A stretch of DNA of 8,657 nucleotides from Flavobacteriales bacterium UBA5933 (lineage in GTDB: Bacteria > Bacteroidota > Bacteroidia > Flavobacteriales > Weeksellaceae), in assembly GCA_002430925.1 (NCBI GenBank), contig DJDD01000193.1, positions 32,395 through 41,051 of the forward strand, in the 5' to 3' direction. Position 1 is the first letter of the stretch; the number at the start of each line of letters is the position of its first letter. Under the pieces are notes generated by a model, which did no database searches, was not told the origin of the DNA, and was given only the letters and a program-made list of their open reading frames with translations. Positions 1 to 6,647 of this stretch are shown one piece after another. Both the position numbers and the translations under genes were made by a program.

Positions 1-105
1 ATCTTTTATAAATTAACTAATACAAAACAAGAATAATTATTATTTTATACTAAGCTAAAAAATAAAAAATATAGAATAGGTTTTAAATATTTAAAATCGG
101 AAAAA
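1..105. other. AT-rich non-coding edge of window
   Basis: No coding region is visible here. The stretch lies downstream of the PspC-domain gene, which is on the minus strand. It holds a perfect 16-base palindrome made only of A and T (81-96, TTTTAAATATTTAAAA). This is not a convincing terminator because it has no GC pairs, and such a palindrome is easy to get by chance in DNA this AT-rich. I see no clear promoter or RNA gene. Confidence 0.5.
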
Positions 106-327
106 TTATAGATCGAAGACTGATTTTCTTTTTACAACAAGGCAGTCTTTTACCCAAAAAAAGAAAAGCATAATAAAGTATCCTATAAATGTAAGTCCAA
201 AAGTAGCAAAAGATAAATAGATAAATATTAAACGTAATTTTACAACGCGAACACCTAATTTATCTGCAAATCTTGAGATAACATTGAACCATTCATTTTC
301 AGTAAAATTTCTTATTTTATCTTTCAT
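106..327 (-). CDS. Small PspC-domain membrane protein
   Basis: A 73-residue protein resembling the PspC domain. An N-terminal amphipathic stretch (residues about 8-31, including ADKLGVRVVKLR) leads into a hydrophobic segment (about 32-59) long enough for one long or two short membrane spans, followed by a short basic tail (VKRKS). The pattern LGV-x(5)-R before the membrane segment is typical of PspC. In Proteobacteria, PspC is an inner-membrane sensor in the phage-shock (envelope stress) response, but stand-alone PspC proteins in Bacteroidota are mostly uncharacterised, so the role here is inferred only as membrane-associated. The ATG overlaps the TGA of the upstream DUF2851 gene (ATGA, 324-327), which suggests translational coupling on one transcript and supports this start. 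No pspA- or pspB-like gene is in the window. The family call is fairly safe; the function is not known. Confidence 0.75.
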   Translation of the reverse strand: MKDKIRNFTENEWFNVISRFADKLGVRVVKLRLIFIYLSFATFGLTFIGYFIMLFFFWVKDCLVVKRKSVFDL

Positions 328-1601
328 TTTAGGATTTCATTTCCAATAGCGCAATTTAAACATTTTTTTTCTGTACAATATCTTTTTTTAAGATGAATTA
401 ATTCTTGTGAGTTTTTAGCTGATTTATTCTCAAATCCAATTGCTTCAAATTCATCTAAAACAGAATTTTTCTCAGGTTTAATATTTTCTAATAAATTAAA
501 GTAAAAATCTATATTTTCTTTTCCATTATATCGATCATAAGTATATCGTATAGGAATAATAGTATTGATGATAATATTATTGATTTTGTCTTTAGATAGA
601 TTCTTTCCTATTTTTTTTGTCGATTCTGATTTTAATGTATAATGTGTATCCCAAAAAGGATTGAGTTGAATGTTTTCAAAAAGCAGATAAAATGAATTCA
701 AATCATAAATTGATGTTATTTTTGAAAATAAATTATTGTAGGAATAATATAGAGCTGCTAATTGCGCTATACGAATTGTAGGAAAACCAAGCGGGCGCAT
801 TTTCGAAAAACGAAATAACTCATTTGAAATAGGATTTAGTTGATATTTAGCTTTTAAAAACTCATATTCTTTTTGCAGATTTTTATAATATTCATTCGCT
901 ATGTTTTCAGTCAAAAAACCAGCTTGACCAAAGAATAATGCTTCAATTTTTAATGCATCAAATTGAATTTTTTGGATTATTTTAAAATCAAAGGAATTGC
1001 TCCAAACCTCAAATGCATTAACATTTACAGCTAAACCAAAATTTTTGGCTAAACTTTTAAATAATGTTTCTTCCCAATTGTTATGATTTATTTTTAGAAT
1101 ATCTAAAATATTTTCAGTTTTTTCTTCAAAACGTTCGACTAGAATTTTTTCAAGCCAAAAAGAAAAGTTTTTCAAATCTATATTTTTTATAAATTTTTTG
1201 CAGTGAATTTTATCTAATTCGGTATTTATAATTGTTTTGTAATTACAAATAATTTCGGGTTTTATAAAATCTTGTAGAATAAGCGTCGGAACATTTCTTT
1301 GCCTTAATACATCAATTTCACAATCATGGTTCCATACAACATGAAGAATTACATTTTTATATGCTAAATCGTTAGAATGTTTATGTTTGTTCCAATCTGA
1401 AGAGTTAACATGAATTTCAATCGAACCTATCCATATTTTATTCGCTATTATAATTTCTGCTTCTAGAAAATCTGGTCCAGAATTATAATTTTTTTTTCCA
1501 AAATTAATGATTTCTAAATATTCATTATTTTGATAAGTTTTCAAATTATTCTGACTAAATAGTTTATAAAACCAAAGGTAATGTAAAAAGTTTTCTTTCA
1601 T
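324..1601 (-). CDS. DUF2851 family protein, function unknown
   Basis: A 425-residue protein that I recognise as DUF2851, a family known mainly from Bacteroidota with no established function. No signal peptide or membrane segment is visible, so it is probably cytoplasmic. The best-conserved-looking part is near the N-terminus (residues about 41-90). It contains NSGPDF, a following beta-like stretch, GSIEIHV, SSDWNKHKH, and the hydrophobic strand NVILHVVW. The acidic and histidine residues D44, E62, H64, D69, H73, H75, D78 and H87 cluster there and could form a metal or catalytic site. The arrangement PD, then about 17 residues, then E-x-H, is reminiscent of PD-(D/E)xK nucleases, but this is inference. 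The C-terminus carries a cysteine cluster C409-x4-C414-x2-C417. The middle is rich in Lys, Asn and Ile with no domain I can name. It is the first gene of a unit with the PspC-domain gene and is divergent from the efflux operon. The start is the ATG at 1601; no Shine-Dalgarno sequence precedes it, as is normal in this phylum. Confidence 0.85.
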   Translation of the reverse strand: MKENFLHYLWFYKLFSQNNLKTYQNNEYLEIINFGKKNYNSGPDFLEAEIIIANKIWIGSIEIHVNSSDWNKHKHSNDLAYKNVILHVVWNHDCEIDVLRQRNVPTLILQDFIKPEIICNYKTIINTELDKIHCKKFIKNIDLKNFSFWLEKILVERFEEKTENILDILKINHNNWEETLFKSLAKNFGLAVNVNAFEVWSNSFDFKIIQKIQFDALKIEALFFGQAGFLTENIANEYYKNLQKEYEFLKAKYQLNPISNELFRFSKMRPLGFPTIRIAQLAALYYSYNNLFSKITSIYDLNSFYLLFENIQLNPFWDTHYTLKSESTKKIGKNLSKDKINNIIINTIIPIRYTYDRYNGKENIDFYFNLLENIKPEKNSVLDEFEAIGFENKSAKNSQELIHLKKRYCTEKKCLNCAIGNEILK

Positions 1602-1625
1602 AAAAGAAAGTTATTCAATATATTA

Positions 1626-1633
1626 CAAAATAA
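1626..1633 (-). promoter_or_regulatory. Weak candidate -7 element for the DUF2851 unit
   Basis: Read on the minus strand this is TTATTTTG, one mismatch from the Bacteroidota -7 consensus TAnnTTTG. It would start transcription about 18 bases before the ATG at 1601. I see no matching TTG (-33) element at the right distance, so this is only a candidate. Confidence 0.3.
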
Positions 1634-1666
1634 TATAAAAATAAATACTTAAAATATCTTATTTAA

Positions 1667-1682
1667 TTAAACGTTTGTTTAA
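1667..1682. promoter_or_regulatory. Putative TetR-family operator
   Basis: A perfect inverted repeat, TTAAAC-GTTT-GTTTAA, with 6-base arms and a 4-base centre. It lies just before the TetR-family gene and overlaps the first bases of its -7 promoter element (1680-1687). The size, symmetry and position fit an operator through which a TetR repressor blocks its own transcription. That the downstream regulator binds it is inference; AT-rich DNA gives short palindromes by chance, though this one contains GC pairs in both arms. Confidence 0.5.
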
Positions 1683-1687
1683 ATTTG
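1680..1687 (+). promoter_or_regulatory. Promoter -7 element of the efflux operon
   Basis: TAAATTTG, a perfect match to the Bacteroidota primary sigma factor -7 consensus TAnnTTTG, followed by CAA. Transcription would start near 1692-1695, leaving a leader of about 15 bases before the ATG at 1708. No clear TTG at -33 is seen. The position makes the upstream in-frame TTG at 1675 an unlikely start, since it would precede the transcript. Confidence 0.6.
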
Positions 1688-1707
1688 CAACGTCAATTTT
1701 TTCCCGT

Positions 1708-2337
1708 ATGGAATTTTCAGAAAAAAAAATGCAAATAATACGAGCAGCCGAAAATGTTTTTGGTCGCCGAGGTATTGATGCAGCAAGTATAAGAGAGATC
1801 GCGAAAGAAGCAAACATAAATATAGCTATGATTAGCTATTATTTTGGATCAAAAAATAAATTAGTAGAATGTTTATTTAATTGGCGTATCTCAGTCTTTA
1901 ATTCAGAATTAGAGGAAATTTCAAAAAATCATTCAATAAGTTCTTTTGATAAATTAAGTGAAATTCTAAGAAAATTTTTAGATAGAATTTTAAATAACTC
2001 AGAATTTCATCGAATCATGGTTAGAGAATATTCAAAAAATAATTCAATTTTAGAAGTAGATGACCGAGTAAATGATTTGAAAATGAAAAACTTGTCTTAT
2101 ATTGATGAAATTATTGAGAAGGGTTATAACGATGGCGAATTTAAGCGTAAAGCACCTGCTGAAGCAGTCATAATGGTTGTGATAGGGAGCGCGTCTTATT
2201 TTATATTAAATGAAAAAACATACCTTAAATTATGGGGATTATCTACACATGAAGAGTTTTCTGAACGTATTCATGAACAATATTCTCCTTTTTTAATAGA
2301 TTCTTTAAAAGCAATTATACAATACGATGAAAAATAA
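1708..2337 (+). CDS. TetR/AcrR-family transcriptional regulator of the efflux operon
   Basis: A 209-residue DNA-binding repressor, a typical TetR length. Residues about 6-52 form the TetR_N helix-turn-helix. KKMQIIRAAENVFGRRG is the first helix region; SIREIAKEANINIAMISYYF holds the recognition helix and its characteristic YYF, and GSKNKLVE follows. The remaining helical part, about 60-209, would be the ligand-binding and dimer domain; it diverges too much to name a ligand. I chose ATG 1708 over the in-frame TTG at 1675. The TTG adds 11 residues (FKFATSIFSR and the start) with no TetR resemblance, and it lies inside the putative operator and upstream of the predicted transcription start. The end overlaps the start of the TolC-like gene by 11 bases, so regulator and pump are on one transcript. 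The likely role is autorepression and repression of the pump, relieved by a small molecule; this is inference from layout. Confidence 0.88.
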   Translation: MEFSEKKMQIIRAAENVFGRRGIDAASIREIAKEANINIAMISYYFGSKNKLVECLFNWRISVFNSELEEISKNHSISSFDKLSEILRKFLDRILNNSEFHRIMVREYSKNNSILEVDDRVNDLKMKNLSYIDEIIEKGYNDGEFKRKAPAEAVIMVVIGSASYFILNEKTYLKLWGLSTHEEFSERIHEQYSPFLIDSLKAIIQYDEK

Positions 2338-3616
2338 AATTTTCCTACCGATTTGTTTAGTTATTGCAACTTTAGCTCATGCTCAAGACAAAAATGTTTC
2401 ATTAGAAGAAATTATTCAACAAAGTTTACAGAACAGTAAATCTGTAAAAGTTGCTGAAGCATCTAAAGGAACAAATGAGTATAAAGTACAAAGTGCAAAA
2501 AACAATCGTTTGCCAGATATTTCGATTAGTGGACAATATTTGCATATATTCAAACCTAATGTAGATCTTAAAATTCCAACTGAAAGTACTGGTGGTAGTA
2601 CAATAGTTCCTAATCAATTACTTGTTGGTCAGGCGAATGTTTCAGTTCCAGTTTTTGCAGGTTTTAAAATTAAAAATGCAATTAAAAACAGTGAGTTGAT
2701 GGTTGATCTTTCTAACTTACAAATTAATGCAACAAAAGAAAATGTTGTTTGGGAAGCTATAAACTTATATTTTGGTTTATACAAAACACAACGTTCGATT
2801 GATGTTTTAAATGAAAACTTAGTTAGAGCTAAACAACGTGTAAAAGATTTCCAAAATTTCTTAGATAATGGTATTATCCCAAGAAATGATTTATTGAGAG
2901 TGAAATTACAAGCTTCTAATGTACAAGTTGCTATTGACGAAGCTGAAACGCAGTATAGAAATATAAACTATCGTTTGAATATTCTTACAGGTCAAGATGA
3001 AAACACGGTTGTTCATGTTGATGAAGTTAAAGAATTACAAAATATTGCCAGTAATTCTCAAGATTATAAAAACAGAAATGATGTCAAAAGCTATGATTTA
3101 AAAGATAAAATAGCTGACAATCAAATCAAAATAGCTAAATCAAAATATTATCCTCAAATTTCAGTTTCAGGTGGTTACTTATCAATGAATTTAGATAAAA
3201 TAGCTACTGTAACAAATGCTACTAATGTAGGTGTTGGATTGAAATATGATATATCTTCTTTGTATAAAAACAAAGCTGATGTTGATGTTGCCAAAGCTGA
3301 AAAATTAGAAAATGAACTTCAGAAATTAACAACGATAGATAAAGCTAAAGTTGAAATGAATGAAGCTTATCAAAAATATGATTTATCTAAGAAGAAAAAT
3401 CTTGTTTATAATGAAGCTGTAGAGCAAGCAAATGAAAACTTCAGAATTGTAAAAGATAAAAATGAAAACGGATTAGCTGATACTAACGATTTGTTAGAAG
3501 CTGATGTGCAACAATTACAAGCAAAAATAAATCAAGTAGTAGGAGATGCTGATGAGCAATTAGCAATCTACGAATATTACTATACAACAGGAATTTTACT
3601 AGATAACGTACAATAA
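2327..3616 (+). CDS. TolC-like outer-membrane efflux protein
   Basis: A 429-residue outer-membrane channel component. It begins with a clear signal peptide (about 1-19: MKNK, hydrophobic core, LAHA before Q20). There is no lipobox after it, so it is not a lipoprotein as many OprM-like proteins are. The mature protein has the two-repeat outer-membrane efflux protein architecture of TolC. The repeats are visible as matching segments NGIIPRNDLLRVKLQ (181-195) and NGLADTNDLLEADVQ (381-395), each in a long helical, Gln/Ala/Asn/Lys-rich stretch. Beta-strand-like segments occur near 64-110 (ISISGQYLHIF, ANVSVPVFAGF) and 277-310 (ISVSGGYLSMN, VGVGLKYDISS). It would form a trimer providing the exit duct across the outer membrane for the adaptor and pump encoded next. 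The ATG lies inside the end of the regulator gene (11-base overlap), suggesting coupled translation. The length is at the short end for the family, but both repeats are present. Confidence 0.92.
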   Translation: MKNKIFLPICLVIATLAHAQDKNVSLEEIIQQSLQNSKSVKVAEASKGTNEYKVQSAKNNRLPDISISGQYLHIFKPNVDLKIPTESTGGSTIVPNQLLVGQANVSVPVFAGFKIKNAIKNSELMVDLSNLQINATKENVVWEAINLYFGLYKTQRSIDVLNENLVRAKQRVKDFQNFLDNGIIPRNDLLRVKLQASNVQVAIDEAETQYRNINYRLNILTGQDENTVVHVDEVKELQNIASNSQDYKNRNDVKSYDLKDKIADNQIKIAKSKYYPQISVSGGYLSMNLDKIATVTNATNVGVGLKYDISSLYKNKADVDVAKAEKLENELQKLTTIDKAKVEMNEAYQKYDLSKKKNLVYNEAVEQANENFRIVKDKNENGLADTNDLLEADVQQLQAKINQVVGDADEQLAIYEYYYTTGILLDNVQ

Positions 3617-3627
3617 GACATACCGAA

Positions 3628-4779
3628 ATGGAAGAAAATAAACAACAAAAGAAAAAAATAAATATTAAGTTTATTATTATTTTAGGAGCTTTAGTAATCT
3701 TAGGAGGAGGTTACGGAGTTTATAAATATTTACATAGTTTATCACATGAGGTTACAGATGATGCTCAGGTTGATTCTAAAATAACTCCTGTGATACCAAA
3801 AGTTAGTGGGTATATAGAAAAAATATTAGTTCAAGATAACCAAATGGTTCACAAAGGGGATACTTTGGTTGTTATAGATCAATCAGAATATGCTTTAAAA
3901 TTACAAGAGGCTAAAGCTGCTTTATTACAAGCAGAAGGACAATTAAGTGTTGCTCATGCTAATGTAAATACTGCAGGTGTAACAATTGGTGTTACAGAAG
4001 CTGGTGCAGTTGCTGCAACTACAACAATAGAAACAGCAAAAGCAAACGTAGAAACAGCAAAAGTTCAAGTTTGGAGAACTAAAAATGATTATGATAGATA
4101 TAATAAATTATATAAAAATCAATCTATCACAAAACAACAATACGAGCAAGCTTTAGCTGCAAAAGAAACTGCAGAAAGACAGTTACAAGTAGCAAATGCA
4201 CAATTAGCTGCTACAACTAAACAAGCTCAAGCTACATCTCAACAAGTTAATACTTCTAAAGCGCAATCTGATGTTTCTAAAGCACAGATAAAAGTTGCTG
4301 AAGCTGCAATTAGTCAATACAAAACAAATATTGCAAACGCTGAATTATATTTATCTTATACATATGTAATTGCTGCTGAAGATGGTCAATTATCTAAAAT
4401 TAATTTACAACCAGGTCAATTTGTACAAGCAGGACAATCTTTGTTTAATATTGTTAATACAAAACAAATTTATGTAACTGCAAACTACAAAGAAACTCAA
4501 TTAGAGAAAATTAGAGTAGGTCAGGAAGCAATTATTGTAGTTGATGCTTATCCTCATCATGAATTTAAAGGTAAAGTAACTTCTTTATCTCCAGCAACAG
4601 GAGCTAAATTTGCTTTATTACCTCCAGATAATGCTTCTGGTAACTTTGTGAAAACAGTTCAACGTTTACCAATTAAAATAGAATTTACAGACGAAAAAGA
4701 TGATATGTTGAAATTGATTCGTCCAGGAATGAATGTTGAAGCTGATATTTTATTAAAATCGAACACTACTGAGAAGTAA
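3628..4779 (+). CDS. EmrA/HlyD-family periplasmic adaptor of MFS efflux pump
   Basis: A 383-residue membrane-fusion protein. It has a short basic cytoplasmic N-terminus (1-14) and one membrane anchor (about 15-35). The first half of a biotinyl-lipoyl domain follows (about 54-84, with PKVSGYIEKILVQDNQMVHKG), then a long alanine- and glutamine-rich coiled-coil hairpin (about 88-240). The second lipoyl half is at 246-277 (AAEDGQLSKINLQPGQFVQ), then a beta-barrel domain. The segment ATGAKFALLPPDNASGNFVK followed by VQRLPIKIEF (about 323-353) closely follows the equivalent stretch of E. coli EmrA (SLLPAQNATGNWVKVVQRLP), which places it with adaptors for DHA2 MFS pumps rather than RND or ABC systems. 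It would bridge the EmrB-like transporter and the TolC-like channel. It starts 11 bases after the channel gene stop. The coiled coil is rich in ETAK/KAQ-type near-repeats. It is intact. Confidence 0.93.
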   Translation: MEENKQQKKKINIKFIIILGALVILGGGYGVYKYLHSLSHEVTDDAQVDSKITPVIPKVSGYIEKILVQDNQMVHKGDTLVVIDQSEYALKLQEAKAALLQAEGQLSVAHANVNTAGVTIGVTEAGAVAATTTIETAKANVETAKVQVWRTKNDYDRYNKLYKNQSITKQQYEQALAAKETAERQLQVANAQLAATTKQAQATSQQVNTSKAQSDVSKAQIKVAEAAISQYKTNIANAELYLSYTYVIAAEDGQLSKINLQPGQFVQAGQSLFNIVNTKQIYVTANYKETQLEKIRVGQEAIIVVDAYPHHEFKGKVTSLSPATGAKFALLPPDNASGNFVKTVQRLPIKIEFTDEKDDMLKLIRPGMNVEADILLKSNTTEK

Positions 4780-4803
4780 TAAAACCTATTCAAAAAATAT
4801 ATT

Positions 4804-6375
4804 ATGGAAAATAATAATTTAATTGAATATGGTTCAAGACGTGTAATTATCACCATAACTGCCATCATGTGTGCGCTGTTAGAAATTGTTGATACAACAA
4901 TTGTTAACGTTGCAATGAATGATATGAAAGGTAGTTTAGGTGTGTCTTTAACAGATATTGCGTGGGTTGTAACAGCCTACGCAATAGCCAATGTAATTGT
5001 CGTTCCAATGACAAGTTGGTTGTCACAACAATTTGGACGAAAAAATTATTTTGCAACATCTATCATTATCTTTACTGCGGCATCTTTCCTATGTGGAAAT
5101 GCCACAACAATGTGGGAAATTATACTTTTCCGATTTATTCAAGGACTTGGTGGTGGTGCATTATTGGTAACCTCACAAACAATTATAACAGAAAGTTATC
5201 CTCCAGAAAAAAGAGGTTTAGCTCAGGCTATTTATGGTATGGGGGTTATTGTAGGTCCTACATTAGGTCCTCCATTAGGTGGATATATCGTAGATAATTG
5301 GTCTTGGCCTTATATATTCTATATCAATATTCCAATTGGAATTATAGCAACATTATTAACAATATCATTTGTTAAAAGTCCAAAATATGCTGAGAAATCT
5401 AAATTAAATCAAGTAGATTTTTTAGGAATATTATTATTAGCAATAGCAGTTGGTTCTCTACAATATGTATTAGAACATGGTCAACAAGATGATTGGTTTG
5501 CAGACCAAACAATTCTTGTGTTATCTATAGTAAGTTTCTTTGGTTTCATATTATTTATTTGGAGAGAATTGGTTTTCGACCATCCAATTGTAAACTTAAA
5601 AGTGTTAAAAGATAATAACCTAGCAATAGGAACAATTTTGTCCTTTATCTTAGGGTTTGGTTTATACGGATCAACATTCGTAATTCCAATTTACACACAG
5701 TCAATACTTGGTTGGACAGCAACAGATGCAGGATTATTATTAATTCCTTCATCGATTATGACAGCCTTTATGATGCCGATTATTGCGACATTATTACAAA
5801 AAGGTGTAGAACCAAAATATCTAGTTGCAGGAGGATTCTTTATTTTCTTTTGCTATAGTTTCTGGTCATTCACTATACTAACACCCGACACAGGTTCAGA
5901 ACATTTCTTTTGGCCATTAGTAGTTCGTGGAGTTGGTTTAGGATTATTGTTCGTACCAATTACAACTTTATCTTTATCTAGTTTAAAAGGACAACAGATT
6001 GGAGAAGGTGCTGCGTTTACTGGGATGATGCGTCAGTTAGGAGGGTCTTTTGGTATTGCAATTATTACAACATTTATTTCTCGTTGGACCGTTGGCCATC
6101 GATTAAATTTAGTTACTCATCTTGATAGTGCTAAGTTTGAAGTTCAAACATACATCCAACAGATGAAAATGAGTTTTGTAAGCAAAGGATTTGCACCCAA
6201 TGATGCATTAAACAAAGCTTATGAATTGTTAGATTTACAAGTAACAAAACAAGCAACAGTACTTACATATATGGATGTATTCTTATACTTAGGAGTTTTA
6301 TTTCTTATATGTATTCCTTTTATCTTATTCTTTATTAAGAAAGGTGCAGGTAGAGTTATCAGTGCTGGACACTAA
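4804..6375 (+). CDS. EmrB-like DHA2-family MFS multidrug transporter
   Basis: A 523-residue inner-membrane drug:proton antiporter of the 14-helix DHA2 family (EmrB/QacA type), the usual length for the family. Motifs in order: D30 in helix 1 followed by TTIVNVAM (DHA2 motif D1); motif A in the loop after helix 2 (about 71-83, WLSQQFGRKNYF); motif B (108-121, LFRFIQGLGGGALL, with R110); and the antiporter motif C in helix 5 (about 145-160, GMGVIVGPTLGPPLGG). Conserved YINIPIG follows in the next helix. Many hydrophobic segments continue to the C-terminus, ending in a basic tail. It is expected to expel amphipathic or hydrophobic compounds, using the proton gradient, into the EmrA-like adaptor and TolC-like channel encoded just upstream. 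The gene starts 24 bases after the adaptor stop and is the last of the operon, followed by an intrinsic terminator. The substrate cannot be predicted. Confidence 0.93.
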   Translation: MENNNLIEYGSRRVIITITAIMCALLEIVDTTIVNVAMNDMKGSLGVSLTDIAWVVTAYAIANVIVVPMTSWLSQQFGRKNYFATSIIIFTAASFLCGNATTMWEIILFRFIQGLGGGALLVTSQTIITESYPPEKRGLAQAIYGMGVIVGPTLGPPLGGYIVDNWSWPYIFYINIPIGIIATLLTISFVKSPKYAEKSKLNQVDFLGILLLAIAVGSLQYVLEHGQQDDWFADQTILVLSIVSFFGFILFIWRELVFDHPIVNLKVLKDNNLAIGTILSFILGFGLYGSTFVIPIYTQSILGWTATDAGLLLIPSSIMTAFMMPIIATLLQKGVEPKYLVAGGFFIFFCYSFWSFTILTPDTGSEHFFWPLVVRGVGLGLLFVPITTLSLSSLKGQQIGEGAAFTGMMRQLGGSFGIAIITTFISRWTVGHRLNLVTHLDSAKFEVQTYIQQMKMSFVSKGFAPNDALNKAYELLDLQVTKQATVLTYMDVFLYLGVLFLICIPFILFFIKKGAGRVISAGH

Positions 6376-6403
6376 AAATAGAGTCAAATTTTTATTAATA
6401 TTT

Positions 6404-6443
6404 AAAAACCGTATAAGAAGTATATTTCTTTGCGGTTTTTTTT
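6404..6443 (+). terminator. Intrinsic terminator of the efflux operon
   Basis: AAAAACCG (6404-6411) pairs with CGGTTTTT (6433-6440). Inside, AAGAA (6415-6419) pairs with TTCTT (6426-6430) around a 6-base loop. The right arm runs into eight T (6436-6443). It lies 28 bases after the stop of the EmrB-like gene and would end the four-gene transcript. The A-rich left arm means it could also act weakly on the other strand. Confidence 0.88.
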
Positions 6444-6455
6444 ATGAAATAAAAC

Positions 6456-6471
6456 GCAACAATAATGTTGC
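6456..6471. repeat. Small hairpin GCAAC-AATAAT-GTTGC
   Basis: Perfect 5-base arms around a 6-base AT loop, shortly after the operon terminator. There is no T tract, so it is not a terminator by itself. It may be part of a structured RNA or may be chance. Confidence 0.35.
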
Positions 6472-6503
6472 TTCTGTCCGAGTTGTTAGGAAAAGTAGCT
6501 AAC

Positions 6504-6530
6504 AAAAACAACTGTTACAAGGTTGTTTTT
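6504..6530. terminator. Terminator-like inverted repeat
   Basis: AAAAACAAC (6504-6512) and GTTGTTTTT (6522-6530) are perfect 9-base inverted arms around a 9-base loop. The right arm ends in five T, the form of an AT-rich intrinsic terminator, and A-runs on the left would give a T-run on the minus strand. It could be a backup terminator for the efflux operon or the 3' end of a short RNA. The stem has few GC pairs, so its strength is doubtful. Confidence 0.45.
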
Positions 6531-6611
6531 ATTCGCTAAATCAGTACAGTAATAAACAATGATTTTTCGGAAGCTTACAATTTTTATATCACATAGAAAT
6601 GCAAAAACGAT

Positions 6612-6647
6612 TGAAGTGGAAATCCTTTTATAATTGTTTCCATTTCA
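6612..6647. repeat. Hairpin with 11-base arms, role unknown
   Basis: TGAAGTGGAAA (6612-6622) can pair with TTTCCATTTCA (6637-6647). Ten pairs are Watson-Crick and one is G-U if read as plus-strand RNA, around a 14-base loop. No T tract follows, so it does not look like a terminator. No gene next to it explains it. Confidence 0.4.

Noticed and set aside
81..96. 16-base perfect palindrome TTTTAAATATTTAAAA
   Set aside because: It is made only of A and T in a very AT-rich stretch, where such palindromes arise by chance; it is too weak for a terminator.
2426..2617. 63-codon open frame on the minus strand inside the TolC-like gene
   Set aside because: It lies fully antisense to a well-supported coding region and encodes no recognisable domain; a by-product of AT-rich coding sequence.
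4021..4320. Repetitive ETAK/KAQ-like coding sequence in the adaptor gene, considered as a tandem repeat
   Set aside because: This is the ordinary alanine/glutamine-rich coiled-coil hairpin of HlyD/EmrA adaptors, and the DNA itself does not repeat exactly.
4659..4868. 69-codon minus-strand frame across the adaptor/transporter junction
   Set aside because: It is antisense to two genes with clear family motifs, and the product resembles nothing known.
4962..5297. 111-codon plus-strand frame inside the transporter gene
   Set aside because: It is an alternative frame under the conserved EmrB-like motifs A, B and C; its Trp-, Arg- and Tyr-rich product is typical of a shadow frame.
1708..6375. The four-gene cluster considered as a novel system, for example secretion or defence
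   Set aside because: Regulator, TolC-like channel, EmrA-like adaptor and EmrB-like transporter make a well-known tripartite multidrug exporter layout; no toxin, nuclease or mobile-element gene accompanies it.
6559..6633. 24-codon ATG frame in the non-coding region
   Set aside because: Very short, without a promoter or recognisable composition, and overlapping a hairpin; no evidence that it is translated.
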